A stretch of DNA of 64,000 nt from an uncultured Treponema sp. (lineage in GTDB: Bacteria > Spirochaetota > Spirochaetia > Treponematales > Treponemataceae), in assembly GCA_947167345.1 (NCBI GenBank), contig CAMVHR010000010.1, positions 1-64,000 on the forward strand. Reading direction: 5' to 3'. Below, one piece after another: positions 24,082 to 33,055 of this stretch. How positions within the stretch are numbered: position 1 is the first letter of the stretch; each line of letters opens with the position of its first letter. The notes under the pieces are model-generated. The model saw only the letters and a program-made list of their open reading frames with translations. It was not told where the DNA came from and ran no database searches. The position numbers were made by a program, and so were the translations under genes.

Positions 24082-24628
24082 AAACCTTTTCTGCTCCAAC
24101 TGTGGTTGGCGGTCCGTGTCCCGGCATGATGACAGTTTCATCTGTCTGTGAAAAGATTTTTTCCTTTATTTTACTGACGAGCATTCTTTTTGAGTATTTA
24201 CTTGATGTTTCTCCGATAATGCCCGATGTAATCGCATCTCCTGTAAAGAGAACGTTTCCTATTTTGAAGACAAGGCTGTCTGCTGTGTGACCGGGAACTG
24301 CCATGTACTCGACTTTAAGCCCTGCCGGCATTATTATTCCGTCACCTTTCAGAACACAGGCGTTTGAAGAGCACAATCCGTAGTCTGCTGCATATATTAT
24401 TGGAGAATAAATCTTATTGAGCGTGCTAAGCCCCTTTACATGACTTGTGTGGTTGTGTGTTATAAGGACTGCTGTAAGATTGTAACCGCCTTCTTCTATC
24501 TGCTTTATCATTTGTGTTGTAATTTTTGCAGGATCAATCAGAAGTGCTTCCTTTACATTAGGATCATCATTCACAATAAGATAGCTGTTTGTAAATTCTT
24601 CTATAGTAAGATGGAAGTAGATTTTCAT
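24020..24628 (-). CDS. Metallo-beta-lactamase-fold hydrolase (glyoxalase II-like)
   Basis: 202 aa. Motifs in order are NSYLIV, LIDPA, LITHNHTSHVKG, VPGHTADSLVFKIG, LFTGDAI and MPGHGPPTTVGAEK, matching the small glyoxalase II-like group. The usual HxHxDH reads HNHTSH, so the Asp that holds the second metal is Ser; a one-metal or altered site is possible. Cytoplasmic. It overlaps the upstream pentapeptide-repeat gene by 4 nt (ATGA), so the two are probably coupled. Its 3' end lies inside the convergent HExxH protein gene. Confidence 0.85.
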   Translation of the reverse strand: MKIYFHLTIEEFTNSYLIVNDDPNVKEALLIDPAKITTQMIKQIEEGGYNLTAVLITHNHTSHVKGLSTLNKIYSPIIYAADYGLCSSNACVLKGDGIIMPAGLKVEYMAVPGHTADSLVFKIGNVLFTGDAITSGIIGETSSKYSKRMLVSKIKEKIFSQTDETVIMPGHGPPTTVGAEKVFNLDMNERLNAHGRLRSRSY

Positions 24629-25308
24629 AATTCGTTCTGCTCCTCATCATCGTAGGCAAACTGTTCCTGAAAGTCTCCCATAAGGCCCCCTTTTGTACGG
24701 TCAACAAGAGCTTCTTTTGTGTTTGACATTTTAAATGACATGCCGTCTCGGCTGGATTCATAAAATACAGTCTTTTTAAGATTGCAGTTTTTCATAGAGG
24801 CATTCATAAGAATTGATTTGATAAAACGAGTGTTATACAGGTCACTGTCGTCAAAACTGCACTGGTAAGCCATGATGCCGTTAAAATTATTGTGAATCAA
24901 GTCACTGCCTGTAAAGATTACATGTCCGAATCTGCATCCTGCATACGAAGAAAACTGTATGTTGCTGTTGTTAAAGTAACAGTCTGTAAATGTAGAAAAA
25001 TCATGTATGCACATTCTGATGACTACATTTTCTGCATGAATGTTAGAAAACAGGGAATTCTGAAAATTGCATCCAATGAATTTTTTGCCAGAAATGTCAA
25101 TTCCGTCTATAATGGATCCCTGCATATTCAATCCAATTATCTTGTCATGTGTCCTAACAAATTCTATTGTCTGCTGTTTTATTCCTGCCTGATCGGGATG
25201 ATGTTCCAGACAATAACCTGGACCTTCTGCAATATTGCCGTTTTCATCAAATTTTGAGACAGCCATTTTTTTGCATCCGGGATGCTGACAGGGATTGAAT
25301 AAGTACAT
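24625..25308 (-). CDS. Pentapeptide-repeat-like protein with Cys/His head
   Basis: 227 aa. The N-terminus CQHPGCKK...YCLEHHPDQ is a likely zinc-binding knuckle (C-x4-C...C-x2-HH). From about residue 60 the chain follows the five-residue periodicity of pentapeptide repeats, with a Phe/Leu centre every five positions (ISGKKFIGCNFQNSLFSN, FTDCYFNNSNIQFSSYAGCRF, SDLYNTRFIKSILMNASMKNCNL). This gives a right-handed beta-helix of roughly five coils. The C-terminal tail is acidic (YDDEEQNEL). Some relatives of the fold mimic DNA to protect gyrase, but nothing here indicates that. It is coupled to the downstream hydrolase. Confidence 0.75.
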   Translation of the reverse strand: MYLFNPCQHPGCKKMAVSKFDENGNIAEGPGYCLEHHPDQAGIKQQTIEFVRTHDKIIGLNMQGSIIDGIDISGKKFIGCNFQNSLFSNIHAENVVIRMCIHDFSTFTDCYFNNSNIQFSSYAGCRFGHVIFTGSDLIHNNFNGIMAYQCSFDDSDLYNTRFIKSILMNASMKNCNLKKTVFYESSRDGMSFKMSNTKEALVDRTKGGLMGDFQEQFAYDDEEQNEL

Positions 25309-25343
25309 ATAGATACTTTACGCTATTGAAAACATTTAGTCAA

Positions 25344-25622
25344 ATGGCTAGAATATTTTTCATGTGTTGGAAGTGTGGTTCTGATATAACTTTGACTTCG
25401 CCCATATATAGGGAGTCTGAATGTCCTGTCTGTCATGCGGATTTACATTCGTGCAGAAACTGTTCCTTTTATTCTCCGGGAAGTCATTATGATTGCCATG
25501 AGACTATTGAGGAGCTTGTAAAAGATAAGGAGCGCTCAAATTTTTGTGACAGTTTTAAGGTCAAGACTCATTTTTCACCAAAGACTTTACCAAAAAATCT
25601 TGATGCGTTGTTTAATATATGA
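25344..25622 (+). CDS. Small zinc-ribbon protein
   Basis: 92 aa from ATG 25344 (MARIFFMCWKCGSDI); a TTG at 25326 and an ATG at 25362 are alternatives, and none has a clear ribosome-binding site. CWKCG...CPVCHADLHSCRNCSFY contains two CxxC pairs and a third CxxC, typical of zinc ribbons, with CHETIEELVKDKERSNFCDSF after it. The gene ends with a 4-nt ATGA overlap into murI, indicating coupled translation. Function unknown; probably a cytoplasmic metal-binding protein. Confidence 0.7.
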   Translation: MARIFFMCWKCGSDITLTSPIYRESECPVCHADLHSCRNCSFYSPGSHYDCHETIEELVKDKERSNFCDSFKVKTHFSPKTLPKNLDALFNI

Positions 25623-26443
25623 AAAATTCTATTGATTTCGCTTTTTTGGACAGCGGAACGGGCGGCATTCCTTATATGAAGGAATTAAAAGGAAAGCTTC
25701 CATCCGTCCGCTGTGTATATTTGGGAGATACGGCTCATTTTCCCTATGGTCAGAAATCTGCCGCAGAAGTAACTGAATGTGCTGCTTCTTCGATTCGAAA
25801 AATCATAACCTTATGGAATCCTCGTGTGCTGATTATTGCCTGCAATACAATCAGTGTTACAGCTTTGGATGATTTACGCTCTATTTTTCCTGAACTGCCC
25901 ATTGTGGGCACAGTGCCTGCAATCCGCCTTGCTGCGCGTAAATCAAAAAACAGAAAGATTGGCCTCCTTGCCACTAATGCCACGGTAAGGCATCCTTACT
26001 GTGAAAGGCTTGTAAAAGATTATGCTTCTGACTGCCAGGTATTTAACAGAGGGGATCCTGATTTGATTTCATTTATTGAACATTCCCTTTTTACTGCTTC
26101 AAAAGAAGATCGGCTGGCTGCCGTACAGCCTTCTGTCGATTATTTTCTGTCAAATGGATGCGATACAATCATTTTGGGATGCACTCATTTTACTCACATG
26201 GCAAAAGACATTGCCGAAGTTGCAGGAAACAGCGTTATGATTGTGGACAGCAGGGAAGGAGTTGCAAATCAGGCAATAAAGATACAGAATCAGGAATCTT
26301 CTTTGGAACATGAAACAAAACTTCCTCTCTTTTTGCCTCCAGATAAAAGCTTTTTTGTTACAGAATGCCGTTCTTCTGCTGATGAAAAGGAATATGCCTC
26401 GTTGTGCAGGGCTTTTGACATTCCTTGGGGTGGAAAAATATAA
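25619..26443 (+). CDS. murI: Glutamate racemase
   Basis: 274 aa. The enzyme interconverts L- and D-glutamate for peptidoglycan. Hallmarks are FLDSGTGGIPYMKEL, YLGDTAHFPYGQKS, the catalytic Cys in IIACNTISVTA and the second catalytic Cys in IILGCTHFTHM. VGTVPAIRLAAR and GLLATNATVRHPY lie between them. Length and order match the family. Cytoplasmic. Its start overlaps the zinc-ribbon gene by 4 nt. Confidence 0.95.
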   Translation: MKNSIDFAFLDSGTGGIPYMKELKGKLPSVRCVYLGDTAHFPYGQKSAAEVTECAASSIRKIITLWNPRVLIIACNTISVTALDDLRSIFPELPIVGTVPAIRLAARKSKNRKIGLLATNATVRHPYCERLVKDYASDCQVFNRGDPDLISFIEHSLFTASKEDRLAAVQPSVDYFLSNGCDTIILGCTHFTHMAKDIAEVAGNSVMIVDSREGVANQAIKIQNQESSLEHETKLPLFLPPDKSFFVTECRSSADEKEYASLCRAFDIPWGGKI

Positions 26444-26471
26444 AAAAAACATCCCGATGAAAATCGGGATG
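26442..26471 (-). terminator. Terminator of rpsU
   Basis: CATCCCGAT (26450-26458) and ATCGGGATG (26463-26471) form a perfect 9-bp stem with a 4-nt loop. The eight A residues at 26442-26449 become a T-run on the minus strand, so it terminates rpsU. It may also slow plus-strand transcription from murI. Confidence 0.85.
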
Positions 26472-26495
26472 CAACAAGATTAATAATCTCTAGAA

Positions 26496-26702
26496 TTAGT
26501 AATCCTTTTTCTCAGGTTTGCGCTTTTTGTTCAAAAGCTTGCGCTCCAAAGTTGTTTTCTTCTGGTGAAGAGTTGTAGAAGGCTTTACAAAGTACTCACG
26601 CTTTTTGAATTCGCGAACAATACCTTCTTTTTCAACCATACGCTTAAAACGTTTGATTGCTCTTTCAAGGTTCTCAGAATCGTCTACAACGATTGTTGCC
26701 AT
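26496..26702 (-). CDS. rpsU: Small ribosomal subunit protein bS21
   Basis: 68 aa from ATG 26702 with AAAGGATGG upstream; the longer track start is not needed. [38 protein letters not shown] is bS21, followed by a basic tail [19 protein letters not shown]. It is a component of the 30S subunit near the mRNA exit platform. It has its own terminator. Confidence 0.95.
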   Translation of the reverse strand: MATIVVDDSENLERAIKRFKRMVEKEGIVREFKKREYFVKPSTTLHQKKTTLERKLLNKKRKPEKKDY

Positions 26703-26817
26703 TATTAATTCACCATCCTTTGCTTCGGAGATGCCGAAACATGCGATAATTTTACTTGAAAAATACAAGTAAATTCAAGGGCTTTTTATGCAAATTCATT
26801 AAATTCATAAAGAATTT

Positions 26818-28626
26818 TTATGCAAGCTCCTTTTCGAGCTGGTCAACTAGAGTTTTGAATGTATTCAGTGCCGACAAAACAGGTTCTGTCTGTTCCATGT
26901 CTACTCCTGCAACTTTAAGGCTTTCTATAGGATAGCGTGAACCGCCGCTTTTCAGGAATGTAAAGTAGTCGTTCAGCTCCTGTTTGCCGCCAGTTGTTAC
27001 ACGCTTTGCAAGTGCAAGTGAAGCGGAAATTCCTGTCGCATACTTGTACACATAGAAAGCATTGTAAAAATGAGGAATGCGTAAGCCTTCAAGGTCACTG
27101 GTCTTTTCAAAATGCATTTCGCTTCCAAAGTATTGTTCCAGCAGCTTCCTGTAAATTTCACGCAGGCTGTCTGTCGTTAACGGTATTCCCTTTTCTGCAT
27201 TTTCATGAGCAATAAGCTCAAATTCTGCAAACATGGTCTGGCGGTGCAGGGTGGCAAGAATGTCTGATGCCCTCATTGAAAGCAGGTATGTCGTAAGGGC
27301 TTTGTCTCCCTTTTCCTTTGCATTTTTGAGCATATATTCAAAAACAAGCTCTTCATTGAATGTAGATGCAACTTCTGCCTCAAAGATTGTGTATTCATAG
27401 CTCATGTACGGGTTGTTTCGGACGCTGTACCAGGAATGCATTGAATGTCCTCCTTCATGAGCCATTGTGTATACATCGCGGATGGAATCATCCTTGTAGT
27501 TAAGCAGAATATATGGATAGCCTTTGTATGCACCGGAAGAAAATGCACCTGAATGCTTGCCTTTGTTTTCATAGCGGTCTGCCCATCCGTTTAAAAGACC
27601 GTTGCATAATGTGTCAGTGTATTCTGTTCCAAGGACTGCAAGGGCATTTCTTATTATCTCAACGGATTCTTCATAAGTTGTGTGGGTTTTTACTGATTTT
27701 ACAAGCGGTACATATACATCATAATGCCGCAGTTCTTCTACGCCCAGAACCTTTTTGCGCAGTGCATAGAATCTGTGCAGGGGTTCAAGGTTTTCATGTA
27801 CTGTATTGACAAGGTTCCGGTATACGCTTGCAGGAACTTTGTCGCCGTAAAGAGCTGCTTCAAGTGACGATTTATAGCCTCTTGCCCGTGAAGTGAAAAT
27901 GTCATTTGCCACAGAACCTGCATACAGGGATGCAAGTGTGTTTGCATGTGCATCAAAAGTATTGTAAAATTTTTCGTAAGCTTCTTTGCGGACTTTTCTG
28001 TCCGGGTTTTCCATGAATGTTGACCATGTGCTGTGTGTAAGGGGCAAGTCTTTGCCGTCTACGGTTACGGTTCCGAAATTCAAGTCTACATCTGACAGGA
28101 GCGAAAATGTGTTGCTTGCAGTCTGCCCTGATTCCGACTGAAGCGCAAGAATGCGCTCTTCTTTTTCGGAAAGGGTGTAAGGCTTTCTGTGCAGAATTTT
28201 CTTTATGTAAATGCGATAATCATCAAACTCTTTTGATTCAATCCATGAATTTATTTTTTCATCTGGAATTGAAAGCAATTCTGGCATGTAAAAACTAATC
28301 TGTGCTGTAGTTTGCGTGTATGCCATCATTGCTCTGTTTACTTTGTCCTGGGAAGTGCTGTCACTCTGATCTGCCTCATGCATAAGGTTTGCATAGTGAA
28401 AGACATTTTCCATGGTGCGGCTCAAAGCTTCGTCTGCCTTTAGTACTGCAAGAAGATTCTGTGCGCTTTCCGAAAGCTTGCCTTTAAGTTCACATAATGC
28501 ATTTGTTAGCTCTGGCAGTTTTTTTAAGTCTGCTTCCCATTCTTCATCTGATTTATAAATTAATGAAAGATCCCATTTGTCTTTTGCAGGGACGTCTTTG
28601 CGTAACGGTATGTTTTCTTTACTCAT
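26818..28626 (-). CDS. pepF: Oligoendopeptidase F
   Basis: 602 aa, usual length for the M3 family. The zinc site is TMAHEGGHSMHSWY with the third ligand in IFEAEVASTFNEELV. The N-terminus DVPAKDKWDLSLIYKSDEEWEADL is diagnostic of PepF. FYNAFYVYKYATGISASLALA lies near the C-terminus. A cytoplasmic oligopeptide hydrolase. It is separated from rpsU by about 115 bp and divergent from the chemoreceptor gene. Confidence 0.95.
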   Translation of the reverse strand: MSKENIPLRKDVPAKDKWDLSLIYKSDEEWEADLKKLPELTNALCELKGKLSESAQNLLAVLKADEALSRTMENVFHYANLMHEADQSDSTSQDKVNRAMMAYTQTTAQISFYMPELLSIPDEKINSWIESKEFDDYRIYIKKILHRKPYTLSEKEERILALQSESGQTASNTFSLLSDVDLNFGTVTVDGKDLPLTHSTWSTFMENPDRKVRKEAYEKFYNTFDAHANTLASLYAGSVANDIFTSRARGYKSSLEAALYGDKVPASVYRNLVNTVHENLEPLHRFYALRKKVLGVEELRHYDVYVPLVKSVKTHTTYEESVEIIRNALAVLGTEYTDTLCNGLLNGWADRYENKGKHSGAFSSGAYKGYPYILLNYKDDSIRDVYTMAHEGGHSMHSWYSVRNNPYMSYEYTIFEAEVASTFNEELVFEYMLKNAKEKGDKALTTYLLSMRASDILATLHRQTMFAEFELIAHENAEKGIPLTTDSLREIYRKLLEQYFGSEMHFEKTSDLEGLRIPHFYNAFYVYKYATGISASLALAKRVTTGGKQELNDYFTFLKSGGSRYPIESLKVAGVDMEQTEPVLSALNTFKTLVDQLEKELA

Positions 28627-28727
28627 GCAGTTAGTTTATCACAACAATAATTTTATTACAATTGCAGTGCTACCATAGAAAAAAACTGCCGAACATTAGA
28701 TATAGAAAAGAAGTTTTGGGAGATAAT

Positions 28728-30455
28728 ATGGATTTCGTAAAAAAATCACTTGTTTTAATAGGAACTCCGGTTGCCGTACTTTTCATTATTACGACTGTTC
28801 TTGTAACCTCTGTTGTTGGAGGAACTTCTAAAAATCAGACTTCTGAGTTCATGAAGGCTCATGCACAGAAATGTGTCTTGGAGCTGGAGAATGTTCTGCA
28901 GGCTCCGATGATGATGACTGAAGCCATCGCATGGGTTTTTAAAGACGGATATTATAGACGCTATTCTGATACGAATGAAATATTTGTAAATATGTCAGAG
29001 GCTTATCCCCGTTTTTCGGGTTTTTACGGATGCCGTACTGATAAGACAATGTACAAGACCGACAGGCTTATTATCCCGGAAGACTTTGATCCTACAAGCC
29101 GCGGATGGTATAAGGGTGCTGTAGAAAAGAAAGGAGAAATGTTTTTTTCAGATGTTTACGTAGATGCCTCTACACATGATCTTGTTGTAACCTTTTCTCA
29201 GGCTGTATATAAAAAGAACAAGCTTGAAGGTGTTGTTGCTTTTGATTTTCCTTTGACGGATATCCTTCAGCTGCTAGGTAATGTCAAAACTTCTGAAACA
29301 GATCAGTCATTCATCCTTTCTCCTGACGGCAATTTTTTTATGCACGACTCCTTTTCTCCTGACGAAAACATTTTGACTGTATCAAACGGTGCCTATAAAG
29401 AAATCGGAACCAAGCTGCTTGAAAATCATGGAGACTTTGTATATGGCAGAATTGACGGCAAAGATTATGTGTTCATTTCGTCCAAAATGCCTGTTACGGG
29501 CTGGATTTATGTTCTTGGCAAGGAACTGAATGAGGTGAACCGCTATCAGAAAATGTTGTATGCTATTCTTGTCAGTTGCTTTCTGACACTTTTTATATTT
29601 ATCATGGTAATTACTGCCATTATAATTAAAAAAATGCGTATTAAGGCGGAGAAGGCTAGTTCTGCACTTGTTGAGGAAACTCAGAGCCTTTCTGTAGCAG
29701 CAAAAGAAAATGCCGCAACAAGTCAGGATCAGAGTGCGGCTGTAAAAGAAATTGTTGCCACTATGGAAGACAACAATGCACTGTCTGAAAACATTGCCAT
29801 AAAGATAAAAGACGTATCGAAGGTTGCAGGAAAGACCTCTGATGACGTAAGTGAAGGCGTTCAGTATCTTGAAATTAATGTTCAGCAGCTTCATGATATT
29901 GCCGAGGCCAATCAGAACACTATTGACGGCATAAAGAATCTTAGTGAAAAGATTGATAACATTTGGGACATCGTTACGCTCATAACTTCTGTTGCAGATC
30001 AGGCAAAAATCATTGCATTCAATGCAGAGCTTGAAGCAAGCAGTGCAGGTGAAGCAGGAAAGAACTTCCATATAGTCGCAACGGAAATACGTCGTCTGGC
30101 TGATGGAATTATTGATGGCACTAAAGAAATTAAGGACAAGATAAACGAAATCCTTCAGTCATCTGACAGCCTGATTCTGGCAAGTGAAAACGGAACTGAA
30201 AAGATTAACAAGGGCTGTGAAAATGCAAAGAGTCTTGAAGAACGTTTTGCAAGCATCAAGAATGCTTCTGAAATAACAGCTGGCAGTGCAGGGGACATAA
30301 CTACAATAATCCAGCAGCAGGCTATGGCAAGTGAACAGATTCTTATTACCCTAAAACAGATTGCGGCAGGAGTTGAAAATTTTACGACTGCCACGGAGAA
30401 TATCTCAAAAGCTTCCGAAAACCTTAAAACTATATCTGATAATTTAAATGGCTGA
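28728..30455 (+). CDS. Methyl-accepting chemotaxis protein
   Basis: 575 aa from ATG 28728, with GGGAG upstream; the track start adds 22 residues. Topology is TM1 (SLVLIGTPVAVLFIITTVLVTSVV), a periplasmic Cache-like sensor with DPTSRGWYKGAVEKKGEMFFSDVYVDASTHDLVVTFSQ, then TM2 (MLYAILVSCFLTLFIFIMVITAIII). A coiled coil follows almost directly, with no recognisable HAMP domain. The signalling tip reads ITSVADQAKIIAFNAELEASSAGEAGKNFHIVATEIRRLADG. It is recognisable but departs from the common QTNLLALNAAIEAARAGE form, which suggests a spirochaete variant class. Senses small ligands and signals through CheA/CheW. Confidence 0.88.
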   Translation: MDFVKKSLVLIGTPVAVLFIITTVLVTSVVGGTSKNQTSEFMKAHAQKCVLELENVLQAPMMMTEAIAWVFKDGYYRRYSDTNEIFVNMSEAYPRFSGFYGCRTDKTMYKTDRLIIPEDFDPTSRGWYKGAVEKKGEMFFSDVYVDASTHDLVVTFSQAVYKKNKLEGVVAFDFPLTDILQLLGNVKTSETDQSFILSPDGNFFMHDSFSPDENILTVSNGAYKEIGTKLLENHGDFVYGRIDGKDYVFISSKMPVTGWIYVLGKELNEVNRYQKMLYAILVSCFLTLFIFIMVITAIIIKKMRIKAEKASSALVEETQSLSVAAKENAATSQDQSAAVKEIVATMEDNNALSENIAIKIKDVSKVAGKTSDDVSEGVQYLEINVQQLHDIAEANQNTIDGIKNLSEKIDNIWDIVTLITSVADQAKIIAFNAELEASSAGEAGKNFHIVATEIRRLADGIIDGTKEIKDKINEILQSSDSLILASENGTEKINKGCENAKSLEERFASIKNASEITAGSAGDITTIIQQQAMASEQILITLKQIAAGVENFTTATENISKASENLKTISDNLNG

Positions 30456-30466
30456 GAGATTGTTTT

Positions 30467-31138
30467 GTGAAATTTAGGAAATGTATTCTAATCACTCTGT
30501 TGATTTTGTTTTTTGTGGTCGGTTTGTTTTGTACAGGCATTAACATTTACATGGTTTTGTATGCAAAGCCTTATGTATATGCAGATGTAAACTCTGTGCC
30601 CGAAAGATATGCTGTAATTCTGCCGGGTGCTAAAGTTTACAGTAATACAGTTTCGCATGTCGTGAGGGATAGAATAGAAGGTTCTTTGCTGTGTATTGAT
30701 GCCGGCAAGGCAAAAAGAATTCTTGTGTCAGGAGACCATGGCAGAAAAGATTACGATGAAGTCAATCAGATACGCCTGTACATGCAGAATGTCTATGGAA
30801 CGGATGGCAGTTTGATTTTTATGGATCATGCAGGCTTTTCTACTTATGAGACTATGTACCGTGCTCGCGATGTTTTTTGCGTAAAAGATGCCGTCATCGT
30901 TACGCAAAAGTTTCATGTATACCGTTCTGTGTATATTGCACGCAAGCTGGGAATTGATGCCGTTGCTCTTGAAGCTCCGGAAATGGTATCGTATGCAAAA
31001 AGATTACATCGGGTATGGGAATTCAGGGAATTCCTTGCAAGAATAAAAGCTTTTTTTTCCGTTGCATTCAATGTAAAGCCTACATATCTTGGAAATCAGA
31101 TACCTATTACAGGAGATTCTTCAAAAAGCTGGGATTAA
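30467..31138 (+). CDS. SanA/YdcF-like DUF218 membrane protein
   Basis: 223 aa, GTG start after GAGAG. One N-terminal transmembrane segment (ILITLLILFFVVGLFCTGINIYMVLYA) is followed by the DUF218 fold: YAVILPGAKVYSNTVSHVVRDRI, AKRILVSGDHGRKDYDEVNQI, FMDHAGFSTYETMYRARDVF and VIVTQKFHVYRSVYIARKLG. SanA relatives affect envelope permeability and vancomycin resistance; the enzymatic activity is not known. It lies 11 bp after the chemoreceptor and is possibly co-transcribed. Confidence 0.88.
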   Translation: MKFRKCILITLLILFFVVGLFCTGINIYMVLYAKPYVYADVNSVPERYAVILPGAKVYSNTVSHVVRDRIEGSLLCIDAGKAKRILVSGDHGRKDYDEVNQIRLYMQNVYGTDGSLIFMDHAGFSTYETMYRARDVFCVKDAVIVTQKFHVYRSVYIARKLGIDAVALEAPEMVSYAKRLHRVWEFREFLARIKAFFSVAFNVKPTYLGNQIPITGDSSKSWD

Positions 31139-31231
31139 GATTGTTTTATTTTAAATGCTGTGCTAAGATGAAATTATCACTGGATATTTGAGACTTCGTT
31201 TTGTTTTTTTTAGAATAATAAGGAGGAGCTT

Positions 31232-32137
31232 ATGTTCAATAAAATCTTTTTTTCTTCTTTAATTCTTGTTGCTGTGCTTTTTATTGGTTGTGCTGGTGGT
31301 GTTGCAGATTCGTCTGATTCTGATTCTTCTGCAGAAAATCTTTCTATTTCAATTCATTCAAACACTTCTGGACGCTCTTTAGACATTACGTACGCAGAAC
31401 CTAATGTCTCGTATGGAAGGGCAGCGATTGGCACTTCAAATATGTATGAAGTTTCTGTTGTAATTGACGGTGTTGGCGGATATACAAAGACTAAGTCTGT
31501 CTTAGTTCCTAATGGAACTAACAAGGCTACTGTATCGTTTGATGACATTCCGATTGGTGAGGCTACAGCCACTGCCACTGTCTTGAACCGCTATCATAAA
31601 AAATGGACAGGCTCCAAAACTGTAACCATTACACCTGAGGAAAATCTCTTTAAGATTCAGCTGAGTAATGTTGGATACGATATTTCTGATATGGCAACAG
31701 GTGACCTTGTGCTTTCAACAGGCGGATATATAAAGCGCTCTGACTATAATGATAGCATTGATTCTTCTGCAGGATCTGTGTATGCGGCTCTAAAAATAGG
31801 CTCTGCCCTTTATGCGATAAAACAGGGATATAATCAGTATTCTTCTACAAATTATTCTGTCTGTGAAACATCTGCGGCAGGCATAACGCCGATAAGCTGG
31901 GCAAGTGAAAATTTCCGTATGCCGACTAAAGATGAGTTGCAGCAAATTTATGATCAGCGTAATTCATGGATGGGAATATATTCCTCTTCTGGAGCCGCTT
32001 TTGCACTTACAACGACATTTTCGTACTGGAGTTCTACTATGGACGGTGCCATGCATTGGATTCTTGAGTGGTCATCAGGAACTTGGACAAATACAGATGC
32101 CTCTGCGGGTGATGAATATATTTGCAGGTTGAATTAA
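31232..32137 (+). CDS. Lipoprotein with DUF1566-like C-terminal domain
   Basis: 301 aa; AAGGAGGAG precedes the ATG. The signal peptide FSSLILVAVLFIGCAGG has lipobox FIGC. Residues 20-45 are Asp/Ser-rich. A carboxypeptidase-regulatory-like beta-sandwich follows (MYEVSVVIDGVGGYTKTKSV, FDDIPIGEATATATVL). The C-terminus has WASENFRMPTKDELQQIYDQR, FSYWSSTM and HWILEWSSG, like the Lcl/DUF1566 fold found in secreted bacterial proteins. It is probably surface exposed or periplasmic. Confidence 0.8.
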   Translation: MFNKIFFSSLILVAVLFIGCAGGVADSSDSDSSAENLSISIHSNTSGRSLDITYAEPNVSYGRAAIGTSNMYEVSVVIDGVGGYTKTKSVLVPNGTNKATVSFDDIPIGEATATATVLNRYHKKWTGSKTVTITPEENLFKIQLSNVGYDISDMATGDLVLSTGGYIKRSDYNDSIDSSAGSVYAALKIGSALYAIKQGYNQYSSTNYSVCETSAAGITPISWASENFRMPTKDELQQIYDQRNSWMGIYSSSGAAFALTTTFSYWSSTMDGAMHWILEWSSGTWTNTDASAGDEYICRLN

Positions 32138-32232
32138 TGTTTTATTGACCATGACGGCAAACTGTGGAATAATGCAATAACAACTTTGAACAAAGTTTCT
32201 AGAAAAAATATGTTAAAACGGAGTTTTCACAC

Positions 32233-32472
32233 ATGGTAGCATTGATTATTGGTATTCTTCTCATGGCATTCTGTGCCTTTGCATGCATTCCGTCCGGTCT
32301 TGCATGGGGGGCTTATGTTGTTGATTTTTTAAAAGGCTGTGTTCCTGTACTGTCTGCATTTGTAGGTCTCATTGCTGTGTTCATTGGCTTTGCAGACATA
32401 AAGGACAAGAACGAGGCAAAAAAAGAAGAGCTTGCTGCACGTAAGGCAGAAGAAGCCTCTCCTGAAAAATGA
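32233..32472 (+). CDS. Small membrane protein, unknown
   Basis: 79 aa with CGGAG before the ATG. Two hydrophobic segments (VALIIGILLMAFCAFACIPSGLAWG and VPVLSAFVGLIAVFIGFADI) are followed by a charged Lys/Glu/Ala tail (DKNEAKKEELAARKAEEAS). The tail is probably cytoplasmic. Function unknown. It precedes the ribosomal-protein promoter. Confidence 0.7.
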   Translation: MVALIIGILLMAFCAFACIPSGLAWGAYVVDFLKGCVPVLSAFVGLIAVFIGFADIKDKNEAKKEELAARKAEEASPEK

Positions 32473-32475
32473 CAC

Positions 32476-32505
32476 TTGACTAAGTTTTTTTAATAATGTT
32501 ATAAT
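32476..32505 (+). promoter_or_regulatory. Promoter of rplM-rpsI
   Basis: TTGACT (32476-32481), an 18-bp spacer and TATAAT (32500-32505). The leader of about 100 nt before rplM may allow regulation by a ribosomal protein, but no clear structure was resolved by eye. Confidence 0.8.
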
Positions 32506-32609
32506 ACTTTACCCCGTATATATTGCAGACGACTGCTCATTGTTTGCAAGCATTCAGGATTCGATGCAAAATCCAGAATGTAATGTTTTTATAGAAAGGT
32601 ATATATACA

Positions 32610-33038
32610 ATGAAGACGATTTTTGCTAAACCAAATGACGTTAAGCACGACTGGTACATCATCGATGCTTCAGGACAGACACTTGGTCGTGTCGCACAGA
32701 AAGCCGCTAGTGTACTTCGCGGAAAGAACAAGCCTACTTATACTCCTAATGCTGAGTGCGGTGACTATGTTGTAATTATCAATGCTGAAAAGATCCAGGT
32801 TACAGGAAACAAGGCTGATGATATGAAGTATCGTCACTATACTGGATATGTACACGGTCTTCGCGAATATTCATTCAACGAACTTCTTGCAAAGCATCCT
32901 ACAGATCCTCTTAGAAGAACAATTGAAGGCATGCTTCCACATAACCGCCTTGGTCGCAAGATTAGCGGTAACTTGAAGATTTATGCTGGCAGTGAGCATC
33001 CTCATGCAGCACAGAATCCAAAACCTCTTGAAGTATAA
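32610..33038 (+). CDS. rplM: Large ribosomal subunit protein uL13
   Basis: 142 aa. WYIIDASGQTLGRVAQKAASVLRGKNKPTYTPN and HYTGYVHGLREYSFNELL identify uL13, as do IEGMLPHNRLGRKI and the end HAAQNPKPLEV. It binds 23S rRNA early in 50S assembly. AGAAAGG stands upstream. In the standard operon with rpsI, 17 bp apart. Confidence 0.97.
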   Translation: MKTIFAKPNDVKHDWYIIDASGQTLGRVAQKAASVLRGKNKPTYTPNAECGDYVVIINAEKIQVTGNKADDMKYRHYTGYVHGLREYSFNELLAKHPTDPLRRTIEGMLPHNRLGRKISGNLKIYAGSEHPHAAQNPKPLEV

Positions 33039-33055
33039 GGTAAAAGGAGTTTATT

